Origin: Voacanga thouarsii
Lineage: Eukaryota; Streptophyta; Magnoliopsida; Gentianales; Apocynaceae
Direction: 5' to 3'
DNA length: 64,000 bases
Assembly (NCBI GenBank): GCA_026120185.1
Contig: JANUWF010001691.1
Location: 372,001-436,000, forward strand
Part shown: positions 47,803 through 58,240 of the stretch, piece by piece
How the letters are laid out: each line of letters starts with the position of its first letter
Numbering within the stretch: the stretch's first letter is position 1
The notes under the pieces: model-generated
Told to the model about the DNA's origin: nothing
What the model saw: the letters and a program-made list of their open reading frames with translations, nothing else
Databases searched by the model: none
Made by a program: the position numbers and the translations under genes

Positions 47803-50382
47803 TATCTTTTGTGAAGTTAGTTTCTCCTCTTGAAATTCTTTTCCTTAAACCATTTCTTGTCTTGGCGGAAAAAGAATCTTGCTATCCTAGAGAAATTTTA
47901 GTATTTTTACTCCAAGGAAATAAGTCTCTATATTTATTTCCTAAATTCAAGGACTTTGATGTGAATAAAGTTTACCTTTAATTTTCAGCTTGTGTTCCTT
48001 AGGATTTTCGAAAAAACCCTAGCTAGTAATTAAAATATTAGCTTGATTTTAGCTAGATAGATGTTGCCATGGATAGGTGGAATTAATGAGTCCTTTTCCT
48101 AGTAGGAAATCTTGTTGATTTTAATCCTAGAATGTTAGCTAAAAATCTGGAAAAAAATTCCAGAAAGTGCCGCCACTTCTTGGAGGACTTTTAGCTCAAT
48201 CCAAACTCTTCTAGGACTAGAGGAAATCCTATCCAAATCCTTGATAAAATCAGATTTTATTTCAATCCAAATTCAACTAGGATTTTCTTCCTTTTCCTAG
48301 CTGAATTTCGGCAGCTTTGTATCAACATAAGCTGTCCGAAATTCCAGCCATTCTTAGCTACAATCCAACTCTGTAAAACCTAGCTCAACACACCTAAATA
48401 TTCCTCATCAATTCAGGGTACCTTAGCTGCACAAAACCAGAATTTTATTCACACAAAATCACTGAAATTCGTTCAGCTTGTACACAGAAAATTCGGTCAG
48501 CTTTGTGCAGGAATTTCGGCCAGCCTTGAACTCCTACTCCAACCGAAATTCTGCACACATAACCAACTGAAAAACCCCAGCTGATCAAGCTATTTTCAGC
48601 ACCCAAAACCCTCAATTTTCCTCTGTAAATTTTGGTATAATTACAGCAGCCAAAACAGTCCAAAACTTGTTACTCTTGCACAGAATTTTCTCACCCCTTG
48701 CACAGGATTTTTCAGTCATCAACATCCACACAAACTCTTCCTTGTTTGGCCCAAAATTTTGACCACATTCAACCTTCTTTTGAGCAGTATTTTGGCCAGC
48801 ATAGAGGAGCAAATTGTAGAATATTTTCCCCCACTACACCCTCCCAAATTCGGCCAGCATCAAAGGGCACAACAAGCTGAAATTTTGCCCTTGCTGTCCA
48901 AGAAACCCAAAGCTATTAGGAGTCTTTCTAAACATCACCATCTAACCCTAAGCCAATCTTCTCCAACTTTAAATCCTAACAACTGTCTACCCTCTCCATT
49001 CTACATGAAAATTCCAGCAAATTCTCTCTGCAAATTTTCGAAAACTCAAGAGCTATTCCAAGAAAAAATCAAACACACCTTAAGGTAAGCAAAAATCCTC
49101 TCAACCTCTTGATGCCGTTTTCTCTAATGATTCTTTTCTCTTTCTTCTACCCTTAAATCACGCCCTATAGAGGCTGATTTCCTCTTCTTCCTTAATTTTC
49201 GATCAAGAGGAGCAAAGGAGGTAGCTTCTCTCTTCTTCTCAAGCGAACTCGGGACGATCACCATAGGAGCATTGATACCTCATTACCTGGTAGTTGCAAG
49301 GTAAGGGAATACCCTCCCTTGATGCTAAAATTAAAGTTTAATGGTGTTTATTAGCAAGATAAACATGTGGTCGTAGTATATGATCTTTGGGGATTGAATA
49401 GTTTACTTGGAATTAAATAGGGGATTGCGAATTGTTGTGAAAATAAATGGGATTAGAGCATGTTTGAATTAATTGAGACCCTGATCATGATATTATATGG
49501 TTTAGATCAGGTGGATAATTGAGGAAAGCGAGCTGTGAATTTATCACGTTTATCTGAGGCATACCAAGTAAGTCCTTGCATAAACTCTTTTATTAAATGT
49601 TGTGATGGTAAGTCCTTTTATAAACTGTTTTGTTAAAGGTTGTGATGGCAAGTCCATGTTGTGAAGCTTTGTAAAGCTATTGTTAAACTATGTTTGCTTG
49701 GGTTGTAAACGTGGATATTTATTCTTTAAACGGTTTTGTCAAACTAACGATTTTATCAAGAAAACTATTCTTTTCCTTAAATTTTTAGAAATCTCTTTTA
49801 AAGAAAACCACGTTTTACAAAGCCAATGTTTGGAAATATTTTGCATCAGGAATTGACGGATATGTTCGTTGAGTACTCAATAAGGGTAGGCTAACAGTAC
49901 TAGTCTTGGAGAGCTCGAGTAAGTCTTCTAGCAGGAGGCCATCTCTAGAAGGTGAACTCTGCTTGAAAAGGCGACAGTGTTGGTTGGTCAGGCCAATCCG
50001 AGCTAGCATGTGTACCTGGTATGGTATCACTTATATTCCCGGCGTGGACACCCGGATGATTTTGTTGGGTGTAGAGATGGAGGAGTATCTCACCCGGTGG
50101 GCTGTACACTCACCTTGATCAGAATGCCCAACATGTGGTAATCTGGTCCGGAGAAGGTGCACAAAGTGTGGTGCCTTGGCCAATTTGTTCTCATGGAGCC
50201 CAACGTGTGGTGACATAACTTTTATCCGAGTGGAGGATTTATTTTGTACAAAGTGTGACAATGAGAAAAACCCACACCTTGCAAAAAGAGATTGTTTATG
50301 ACTTGCCAAATTATTTCTATAAATGTTTTACACTTTGCATACACGAACTATTTAAAACACCATGTGCACACACAGGACTTAC

Positions 50383-50397
50383 TGAGATTTATTCTCA
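50383..50397 (+). other. Conserved hairpin in LTR S
   Basis: TGAGA, loop tttat, TCTCA, preceded by ggacttac and followed by caccgttttacg and tttcagg; about 310 bases from the LTR end. Confidence 0.6.
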
Positions 50398-50733
50398 CAC
50401 CGTTTTACGTCATGTTTTCAGGGGATAGACCGCGCTGAGTCAGCGGGGCATGTAATAGTTGAAGCTTTTGCTATTTTCTCTATCCTTTCTAGGAGATATT
50501 TGTTGATTATGCTTCTAAACAATATTTTGTTTTATTCCGTTTTGCTCCAAGTTGAGCCTGATGTAATAAGAGTATTTCTTTATTTATCTAAATTGATCCT
50601 TTTGGAGATTGCCTTTACATTTTATACCTCGTTCTAAAGACCCCTTGTCCTACGGGACGGGGCGACATCCCCGCCCTTTTAGGGTACATAGTCGTGGGGT
50701 GTTACATAATATGATTTTGTATTGGGTATATGT

Positions 50734-52775
50734 TGTTGGATTGTATGCCCTCTTAGACTAGGTTTCTGATGTAAAATCGAATTATTTAATAAAAGAATTT
50801 ATTTTCAGAAATTGTTTGTGAATTTACTTTTTGTTTATGCACGATTTTCGTTTGGAACAGACCCATTATGTTTAAATAAGTGATCCATGTGAATGGTGGT
50901 CTTTCACAGTAAGGTATGGATCACAGGTTATTTAACACATAAACATTTGTTCTTAACCTATTGATGAGACTGGGAACCTCATCATGTTTAGGTTATTATG
51001 TTATGAATTCCAAATGGGGAATGGCTTACCTTTAGCCAGTGGGTAGTCCACTCACTTCATGACATAAACGTATTTCGAATACATAGAACAGGACCTGTAG
51101 TAGTGGTTTCTCAAAGTACTATATGGTAGAAACCTAGACTACTACCGCTACAGCGTGGACTAGTACTCTACGACTTGAGTATGAGTTGGTGGTCTAGCGA
51201 AGCTGAAAGCATATACTTTGATTTGCTGTAGTTGAGGTTCTATCATAGGGCCAATATACTTGCATGTTGGGTATGTGTGACTAGTTAGTTAAGACAGACT
51301 TATACAAGATAGTTTCTGCACTATATCGCCCCTTGTGGTTGTCCGAATGGTCTAAATTATCCAGGGCCCGGGGAAACATGACTTGGATGTTTGCTTTAGG
51401 GTAGCTCCCTTGGAAAGCGGAAACACTCCAGAAAGTCGTGGATCATTGGACTAGACGCCTAAGGATGGTAGATGTCATTTAGGAGGGTGTTAGTACACAT
51501 CTTCCTCTCTAAATGTACGGCGATGTGTACAGGGGTATTTTAGTCATTTCACCTGTAGGTCGGAGACTTTGCGAATGCAGCATTGTCCTTGGGGTCAATA
51601 TTTCCTTATGGTGATATTAGGAAATATTTAAAATACAAAATACAGCTATTTATATAGCAGGGGTATTTTGGTCATTTTAGCAGCCAAGACGATGTGTCTT
51701 TTTGGTCCTCGGGATAGCCCGTAAGTCCTAACTATTTTTGGGTTGAGGAATTGGTCTCAATTGAAGAGGATTTTATTTTATTTTGTTTTATTTTATTTTA
51801 TTCAGGAAGTCTAATTTATTATTGGACTGGAATAAAATAAATAAATAAATAAATAAATAAATAAAATAGGAGTTGAGAGAAATTAATTATCTAGTTTATT
51901 TGGTTAATTAATTATTCAGGGCCTAGGTCCAGTATGAATAATTAAGAAATAAAGCCGGGCTTAAACTAGGGGAAATAATTAATGTTTAATTATTTATTGG
52001 GTTATTTATGTAGGCCTAAGAAATAAATAATTAAAGATTAATTATTGTGGTTCATTTGGGCTCATTAATTATTTATTGGGTTACTTATGTAAGCCCAGAA
52101 AATAAATAATTAATATTTATTATTTTGGGCTTTTTGGGTCCAAGAAAAATAATAAATATTTATCTGGCCCAATAGTTGGACCTTAGGGTTTTTTCCATAT
52201 ACGGTTAAGAGTAGTTTAAGGTTAGGCCAAACTGTTTCTCAGGATAACGTCCAGGTATTTTGAAATCCCGGGGAGATGTTTATCAGAGATTGAGAGACCT
52301 AGTTTAGGCTAAATATAAACAACTCTTTGAAAAGAAAAAAAACCCTAATTTTCTTTCAAAAGCCACACACTCACGTGGGTCTCTCTCTCTCAATGTCTCT
52401 CTCCTTCTTCTTGTTTTTCTTCTTGTTCTTTGCTAATCAATAGCGAAAGAACTAAGGAGTTTTGAGATCGTTCCTCTTCACCATAGTGTTCACCAACTAG
52501 AGGTTAAGCTGAGGAATATCCCGAGAGCTGGAGAGCTAAGCGTTAATGCAAACAAGGCGGAGTAGAAGGCTAGCGGGTGTTCAACCGGAAGCTCTTTCAA
52601 GTGGACAAAGCGAGGCGATTCCAGTCGTTCAATCCGCTCTTACTCAACCTAGAAGGGTTAAGGAGCGCAAATGTATGATCTTCACGCTTCCGCATGGCCT
52701 TTATAGCTCGCGTTTAATTTTTTTTCTCTGTTTTTTTTTTCATCCATGGCTCCTCTGTTTCTGCGTTTTCTATCA
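50734..52775 (+). mobile_element. Solo LTR A of the copia D family, nested in D's own 5' LTR
   Basis: A complete LTR (2,042 bases, tgttggattgtatgccc...gttttctatca) with perfect target duplication tatgt at 50729-50733 and 52776-52780. The left part of D's 5' LTR stops at ...attgggtatatgt and its right part resumes tatgtgactagttag, the same phase as 60705 in the 3' LTR. This shows an insertion, not a tandem array. Its 3' end (ccatggctcctctg...tatca) differs from D's (gaagcatgcta...cttca), so it came from another copy of the family. Confidence 0.93.
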
Positions 52776-52780
52776 TATGT

Positions 52781-54308
52781 GACTAGTTAGTTAAGACAGA
52801 TTTGTACAAGATAGTTTCTACACTATATCGCCCCTTGTGGTTGTCCGAATGGTCTAAAATGTCCAGGGCCATGGGAAACATGACTCGAATGTTTGCTTTA
52901 GGGTTGCTCCCTTGGAAAGCGGAAACACTCTATAAAGTCGTGGATCATTGGACTAGAAGCCTAATGATGGTAGATGTCATTTAGAGCGGTGTTAGTACAC
53001 TTCTGCCTCTCTAAATATACAGCGATGTATAGAGGGGTATTTTAGTCATTTCACCTGTAGGTCAGAGACTTTGCTAATGCATCATTGTCCTTGGGGTCAA
53101 TATTTCCTTATGTTGATATTAGAAAATATTTAAAATACAAAATACAGCTATTTATATAGTAGGAGTATTTTGGTCATTTTAGCAGCCAAGGCGATGTGTT
53201 TTTTTTGTCCTCGTAATAGCCCGAAAGTCCTAATTAATTTTGGGTTGAGGAATTGGTCTCAGTTCAAGAGAATTTTATTTTATTTTATTTTATTTTATTC
53301 GGGATGTCTAATTTATTATTAGACTAGAATTAAAAAAATAAATTAATTAATTAAAAAATAGGAGTAGAGAGAAATTAATTATCTGGTTTAATTGGTTAAT
53401 TAATTATTCAGGGCCTAGGTCCAGTTTAAATAATTAGGAAATTAACATGGGCTTAAGCTAATGGAAAATAATTAATGCTTAATTATTTATTGGGTTATTT
53501 ATATAAGCCAAAGAAATAAATAATTAAAGATTAATTATTTTAGTTCATTTGGCATCATTAATTATTTATTGGGTTATTTATCTAAGCCCAGGAAATAAAT
53601 AATTAATGTTTATTATTTTAGGCCTTTTGGGTCCAAAAAAAATAATAAATATCATTTCGCCCCGATAGCTTAAACCGTAAGGTTTTTTCCAGATACGGCT
53701 CAGATGAGTTTATGGTTAAGCCAAACTTATTCTCTGAATAACATCCGGGTGTTTGAAATATGATATCCCGGGGGATATTTTTATTAGATAAATGGAGACC
53801 TAGTTCTGGCTAACAATAAACAAGACTCTTGTATAGAGAAAACCCTATTATTTTCCCTAGCTTTTCTCTCTAACACAAGAAAAAAAAAAAAAAATTCTCT
53901 CTCACGTTTCTGTTCATGCAGCTCTCCCTCTCGTGAGTTAGCTTCCTCTTGTTCTTGGTTTTTTGCTAATCAATAGCGAGAGAACCAAGGAGATTAGAGA
54001 CTACTCTTCTTCACTCTAGTGTTCACCAACAAGAAGTTGGGCAGTGGTATATTCTGAGTGCTGAAAAGCTTGGTGTTCATGCAAACAAGGCGAAGTTGGA
54101 AGTTAGCGAATTTTCAACCGGACGCTTCTTCAAGTGGGCAAGGCGAAGCTATTCCTGTCATTCAATCCACTCCTACTCAACCTAGTAGGTTTAAAGCACG
54201 CAAAGGTATGATCTTAATACTTCCGTGCGGCCATTAAGGCTTGTGTTTTTTTTTTCTCTCTGTTTTTGTTTCCCCGTGAAGCATGCTACCTTGTTTTTCT
54301 TCCCTTCA
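52781..54308 (+). repeat. Copia D 5' LTR, last segment
   Basis: Continues D's LTR from the gactagttag block to ...cttcccttca, followed by the primer site. It includes paired AATTATTTATT/AATAAATAATT hairpins (53480-53525, 53560-53605) and a (TTTTA)n run near 53276. Confidence 0.9.
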
Positions 54309-54311
54309 AAG

Positions 54312-54329
54312 TGTTATCAGAGACACTGG
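54312..54329 (+). promoter_or_regulatory. Copia D primer-binding site
   Basis: tgttatcagagacactgg, three bases after the LTR end; one difference in the first ten bases from the initiator-Met-tRNA site TGGTATCAGA. Confidence 0.88.
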
Positions 54330-56149
54330 TTCTTTGATCTACTTAGGGAGCATGGTAGTTGATAAAAATGGAGAAGATGATTGTTTGGTGCTTAAACCTT
54401 TGATCTTTCGCTATTTTGGTATAGGATAGCTTTATTGTACGCTTCACATTGAAGTATAGGACTCTCTGTAAAAAATTTTAGCTTTGATGTTTTGATCGTG
54501 TAAACCCAATTTAAATGGGCATAGGTGGTTATGTTTTTGTTTTGGATGAGTTTTTGTAAGCAAAAATGTCCAAAGAAGCCAAAGAAATAAGCAAAAGATT
54601 AACCAGAAGAAGCTCTGCAATTTTCGCACGGAAGAAGGAAAAAAAACGAAGAAGGAGAACTCTTCCTAAGCCGCCGGTTGCGCCGAGCCAAGCTGAGATT
54701 TCTGTGAGAGGAGTCGCGTCCTCCACGCCTTGGAGCTAAGCCAGATTGTGTAAAAATTGAGCCGAATTCAATTTGAAATTTGGTTTGCAATTGAAGTTTA
54801 ATTTTGCACGCGGGTTAGTGGTGCACCAAGGAGGCGGAAACGGGTCCATGCGCGGATCTTGTGCAAGTCGGCAGCAGAGGAGTCGCGAGTGCGGGTTGGC
54901 TCCACGGGTCGCGGCTGCATCTGATCCAGTGTGGCGGTGCACCGGGGCCGCGGTGAACCGCAGTGCAGCTGGGCGTGGATCCGGTGCATCAGGTGCAGTG
55001 GACCGCTAGTCAAATTTTTTTATTTTTTATTTTTTCCCTTTTTTCCGTTTTGGGTCCCATACCAGGCAAAGTTAATATTTTTGCAATAGTTTATATTCTT
55101 GGAATATATTTGCATGAAAAATATTAGTAATGGATTTTATGATTAAACAAGATCGTTAATTAATTAATTAATTAATGTGTTTAATTCTATTATGTGGGCA
55201 GTTAGGTTTAAAAATAGAAAAGTATGAAAACATTTACTATTTTCTAGTATGCTATTTTTTGTGTATCTATGTTCGCTTTTTCTAGAAGACCAATGTCTTT
55301 GGGAACTTTTTTGACAAGAAAAACATTTTTCTTCAAAAAATTAAATGGTTATTTTAATTTGTACAAAAATTAATCCTTGGATATTTTCTCAAAGGATTTA
55401 ATCATTGACATAGAAAATATATTGGATTTAGATATTTTTGTAAATTAAAATGGAGAACCATTTTGTTTTATTTTGCACTAGGAAAAATTGTTTTGTCAAA
55501 TAAACTTGAGACTAAATTCACTAGAAAGTTTTAATGGAAATTTTTTTGAAATCATTAAGTTTTAACTTAAATAAAATTATTCCATGAAAAATCTCTGAAA
55601 GGATATAAGCCTTGACATAGAGATTTTAGTGGATTTAGATATTTTATTTTGAGTTAAGGAAAAACTTAATGGAAATTTTAAAAGAATATTTTTCAAAAAA
55701 CCTTTATTTTAAAAGACTAAGTAGGAGAAGTGTTCCAAACACCCCACGGCTTCCATCACAATCCTCATTAGAGATCGTGGGTCCCCTCGCGTCACCCTGG
55801 GAGTGAACCCATATAGGATGGGGATACCATAAGGATCTAGATCTAATGGAGGGATATAATTAATAACTCAGGACACGTACTATGATCAGCTAGCCCACGT
55901 TAGAGGTTATAGTGCGAGGCATGTCCATAGGAAATGAGAGGAAACGGTCATCCCCTCGATGGAGTTATCCTCTAGACCATTACCTAGAAGGGAAATTAAT
56001 TTGTGGTGGTTAATACACTTAGCTTAGGGAACTGTTAATCTTCCTAAGAAGCTATGTCAGTTTTGCTAAGAGCCAAATTATTTTCAGTGCTCAAATTTTA
56101 TTTTGTTTTCACAAACTAAATTCTTTCTTCTATTTTTCGATTTTCAGAA
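54330..56149 (+). other. Copia D leader, long, with GC-rich island and hairpins
   Basis: About 1.8 kb between primer site and gag without protein motifs. About 54655-55015 is GC- and CpG-rich, in sharp contrast to its surroundings; frames open there on both strands because of composition and show no domain. About 55343-55464 and 55554-55670 are two successive imperfect hairpins with similar loops (cttgacatagagat and ttggatttagatatt). About 55735-56050 is ordinary leader sequence with nothing I recognise. Confidence 0.65.
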
Positions 56150-57040
56150 ATGGTAGGAGGTTCTTTTAGTCCATTGGTCGGCTATTTCATCAGCCTTCTT
56201 CCATTGGCCAATGGATATGACATCAGTTAATCATTGGCTACTATGTTCGTAGACAAGAGCCGACCTTACGAAATGGTGGGAGGTTCTACTAGTTCTTAAC
56301 GGGTCCAAACTATGTGGACTGGAAGAGGAACCTAGACATAATACTCATAGCCGAAGAGTACAAGTATGTCCTTACGAGACCTGTCCTGTTATCGGGGAAG
56401 GTTCCACCGCCGAAGAGCGAGAGGCTGAGAAGGTGTGGAAGAAGGCTGATGAAATGGTACGTTGCTATATGTTAGCCTCCATGTCTAATGTGTTCCAATC
56501 AAAACACGAGCACATGGCTTCTGCATATGACATCAGTTAATCATTGGCTACTATGTTCGTAGACAAGAGCCGACCTGTAAGGTAAGAAGCTCTTCGAACT
56601 ATAATAAACACTAAGATGGCTGAGGGAGCATCAGTCCGAGAGCATATGCTCAAGATGATTGCTGCTTTCGATGAGGCAGAAATCTTAGGGGCTATTATTG
56701 ACCCCAAGAGCCAAGTGGACATGGTTCTCGAATCTCTATCGGGTTCCTTCACTCAGTTCAAGTTGAACTATAACATGAATAAATTGAACATGAGTTTGGC
56801 TGAATTGATGAAGGAGCTCCAGATGGCGGAGAAGGTCATGAAGCCGCAGTCAAATGCTATGAATGCTAAGTGTTCTTCCTCAAGAACGGGGCTTAAACCC
56901 AGAAAGTTCAAGAGGAAGCATGGGAACACAACAGCCCAGCCCAAGACCTAGCCCAAGGACAAACCAAAGGGCAAGTGCTTTAAATGTGGGAAGAAGAGAC
57001 ATTGGAAAAAGGAGTGTCTAGATCTTCAAGCCAAGAATAA
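56150..57040 (+). pseudogene. Copia D gag (decayed, rearranged start)
   Basis: ATG at 56150 opens MVGGSF, and a second nearly identical start (MVGGST) lies at 56273, separated by an inserted copy of downstream sequence. The core reads RANVWKKADEMV-like near 56430 in a shifted frame. It is then clean from 56616: EGASVREHMLKMIAAFDEAE, PKSQVDMVLESLSGSFTQF and KLNYNMNKLNMSLAELMKEL (UBN2 family). After a TAG at 56949 the knuckle CFKCGKKRHWKKEC (56976-57017) is intact. Closely related to gag of E. Confidence 0.88.
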
Positions 57041-58240
57041 CCCCACAGGTAATGTTTTCTATCTAGAGTCTATATCAATGGTAGGATCAACCTTCACTTT
57101 GATTGTTGATTCAAGAGCCACTGATCATATCTGTAACTCCTTGTAGGGGTTTAGAAAGATTAGAAGACTCAAGAAGGGCGAACATGGGCTACGCATGGGT
57201 AATGGAGCACAAGTCTGGGCCCTTGCAGTGAGAGAGTTGGATCTTATTTTTTATTGTAATAAGATAGTGGTTTTAAAAGATATTTTATATGTACTTGGTT
57301 TTCGCCAGAATTTGATTTCAGTTGCAAAACTAATAAATCAAGGATATTCTGTATCTTCCCATTCTGGTATTTCTATCAGTAGAGATGGAGAAATTTTATG
57401 TACTGGGCACATGCATGGGAATCTATTCTTTTTAAACCCTATTAACAACCAATCAAATAACGCTCAGTCTGAACCTTTAAATAAGAAGAGAAAGACTAAT
57501 GTCAATTATTCATACCTTTGGCATCTATGGTTGGTCATATTAACTTAACCAGGATTCAGAGGTTAATCCATGATGGGCCTTTGGGCTCATTGAGATTGGA
57601 AAGTTGGCCTCAGTGTGAATCCTGCCTGATGGGAAAAATAACCAAAAGGTCTTTTACACCAAAGGCAGATAGAGCCAATGAGGTGTTGAGTCGTGTTCAC
57701 ACTGATGTGTATGGTCCATTGTCTACACCGGCTAGAGGAGGTTTTAAGTACTTCATCACTTTCACGGATGATTGTACAAGGTATGATTACATTTACCTGA
57801 TGAGATACAAGTCTGACTTTTTTGACAAGTTCAGGGAGTTTAAGGCTGAAGTGGAGCGTCGGACAAGTAAATTAATCAAAACCTTACGATCGGATCATGG
57901 TGGAAAGTACCTTCTAGTTGAATTCAAGGACTACATGGTATATCATAAGATAGTATCCCATCTCTCTACACTGGGAATACCCAAGCAGAACGGAGTAGTT
58001 GAGAGAAGGAACATGACATTCATAGAAATGGCTCGAAGCATGATATCTCATGCTACTCTTCCAGTATCCTTTTAAGGATATGCCCTGGAGGCAGCGGCAT
58101 ATATTCTGAACTTGCTGCCTTCCACGTCAGTACCTAGGACTCCTTATGAGATGTGGACTGGGCGTAAGATAAGTTTGAATCATCTCAAGATTTGGGGTTT
58201 TCAAGCTTATGTACTGGTAAAGAGAGACAAGTTGGAAATA
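57041..58240 (+). pseudogene. Copia D protease, GAG-pre-integrase and integrase core (decayed)
   Basis: The protease motif is DSRATDHI, Asp-Ser-Arg at 57108-57116 in place of Asp-Ser-Gly, which should abolish activity. FRQNLISVAKLINQGYSVSS follows, then the pre-integrase block with a frame change near 57530 (YLWHLW / GHINLTRIQRL). The integrase core is open for 558 bases (57518-58075): VHTDVYGPLSTPARGGFKYF, FTDDCTRYDYIYLM, KTLRSDHGGKYL and KQNGVVERRN, so Asp, Asp and Glu are present. It ends TPYEMWTGRKISLNHLKIWG near 58140-58200 after a TAA at 58073. Confidence 0.92.

Larger units (their letters stand above)
47490..50706 (+). mobile_element. Gypsy solo LTR S in copia D 5' LTR
   Basis: 3,217 bases, tgtaataccccgcc...gtggggtgttaca, with perfect target duplication taata (47485-47489, 50707-50711). 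Ends and several internal blocks match the G1 5' LTR: the -aaagtcatgcattgcatagca- type start, box-B-like gagttcgaatcc at 47791, hairpin 50383-50397, and -tgatgtaataagagtat- near 50570. No internal region is present. Frames within it are not coding. Confidence 0.93.

Noticed and set aside
48600..49090. Frames of 60-109 residues in LTR S, possible small proteins
   Set aside because: They overlap in several frames and on both strands inside a non-coding LTR; no conserved domain.
50734..54308. Tandem LTR array or assembly duplication
   Set aside because: The tatgt target duplication and exact LTR phase on both sides show a nested solo LTR.
54736..55013. Overlapping frames on both strands in the GC-rich leader island
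   Set aside because: Open on both strands because stop codons are rare in GC-rich DNA; no domain and no support for coding.
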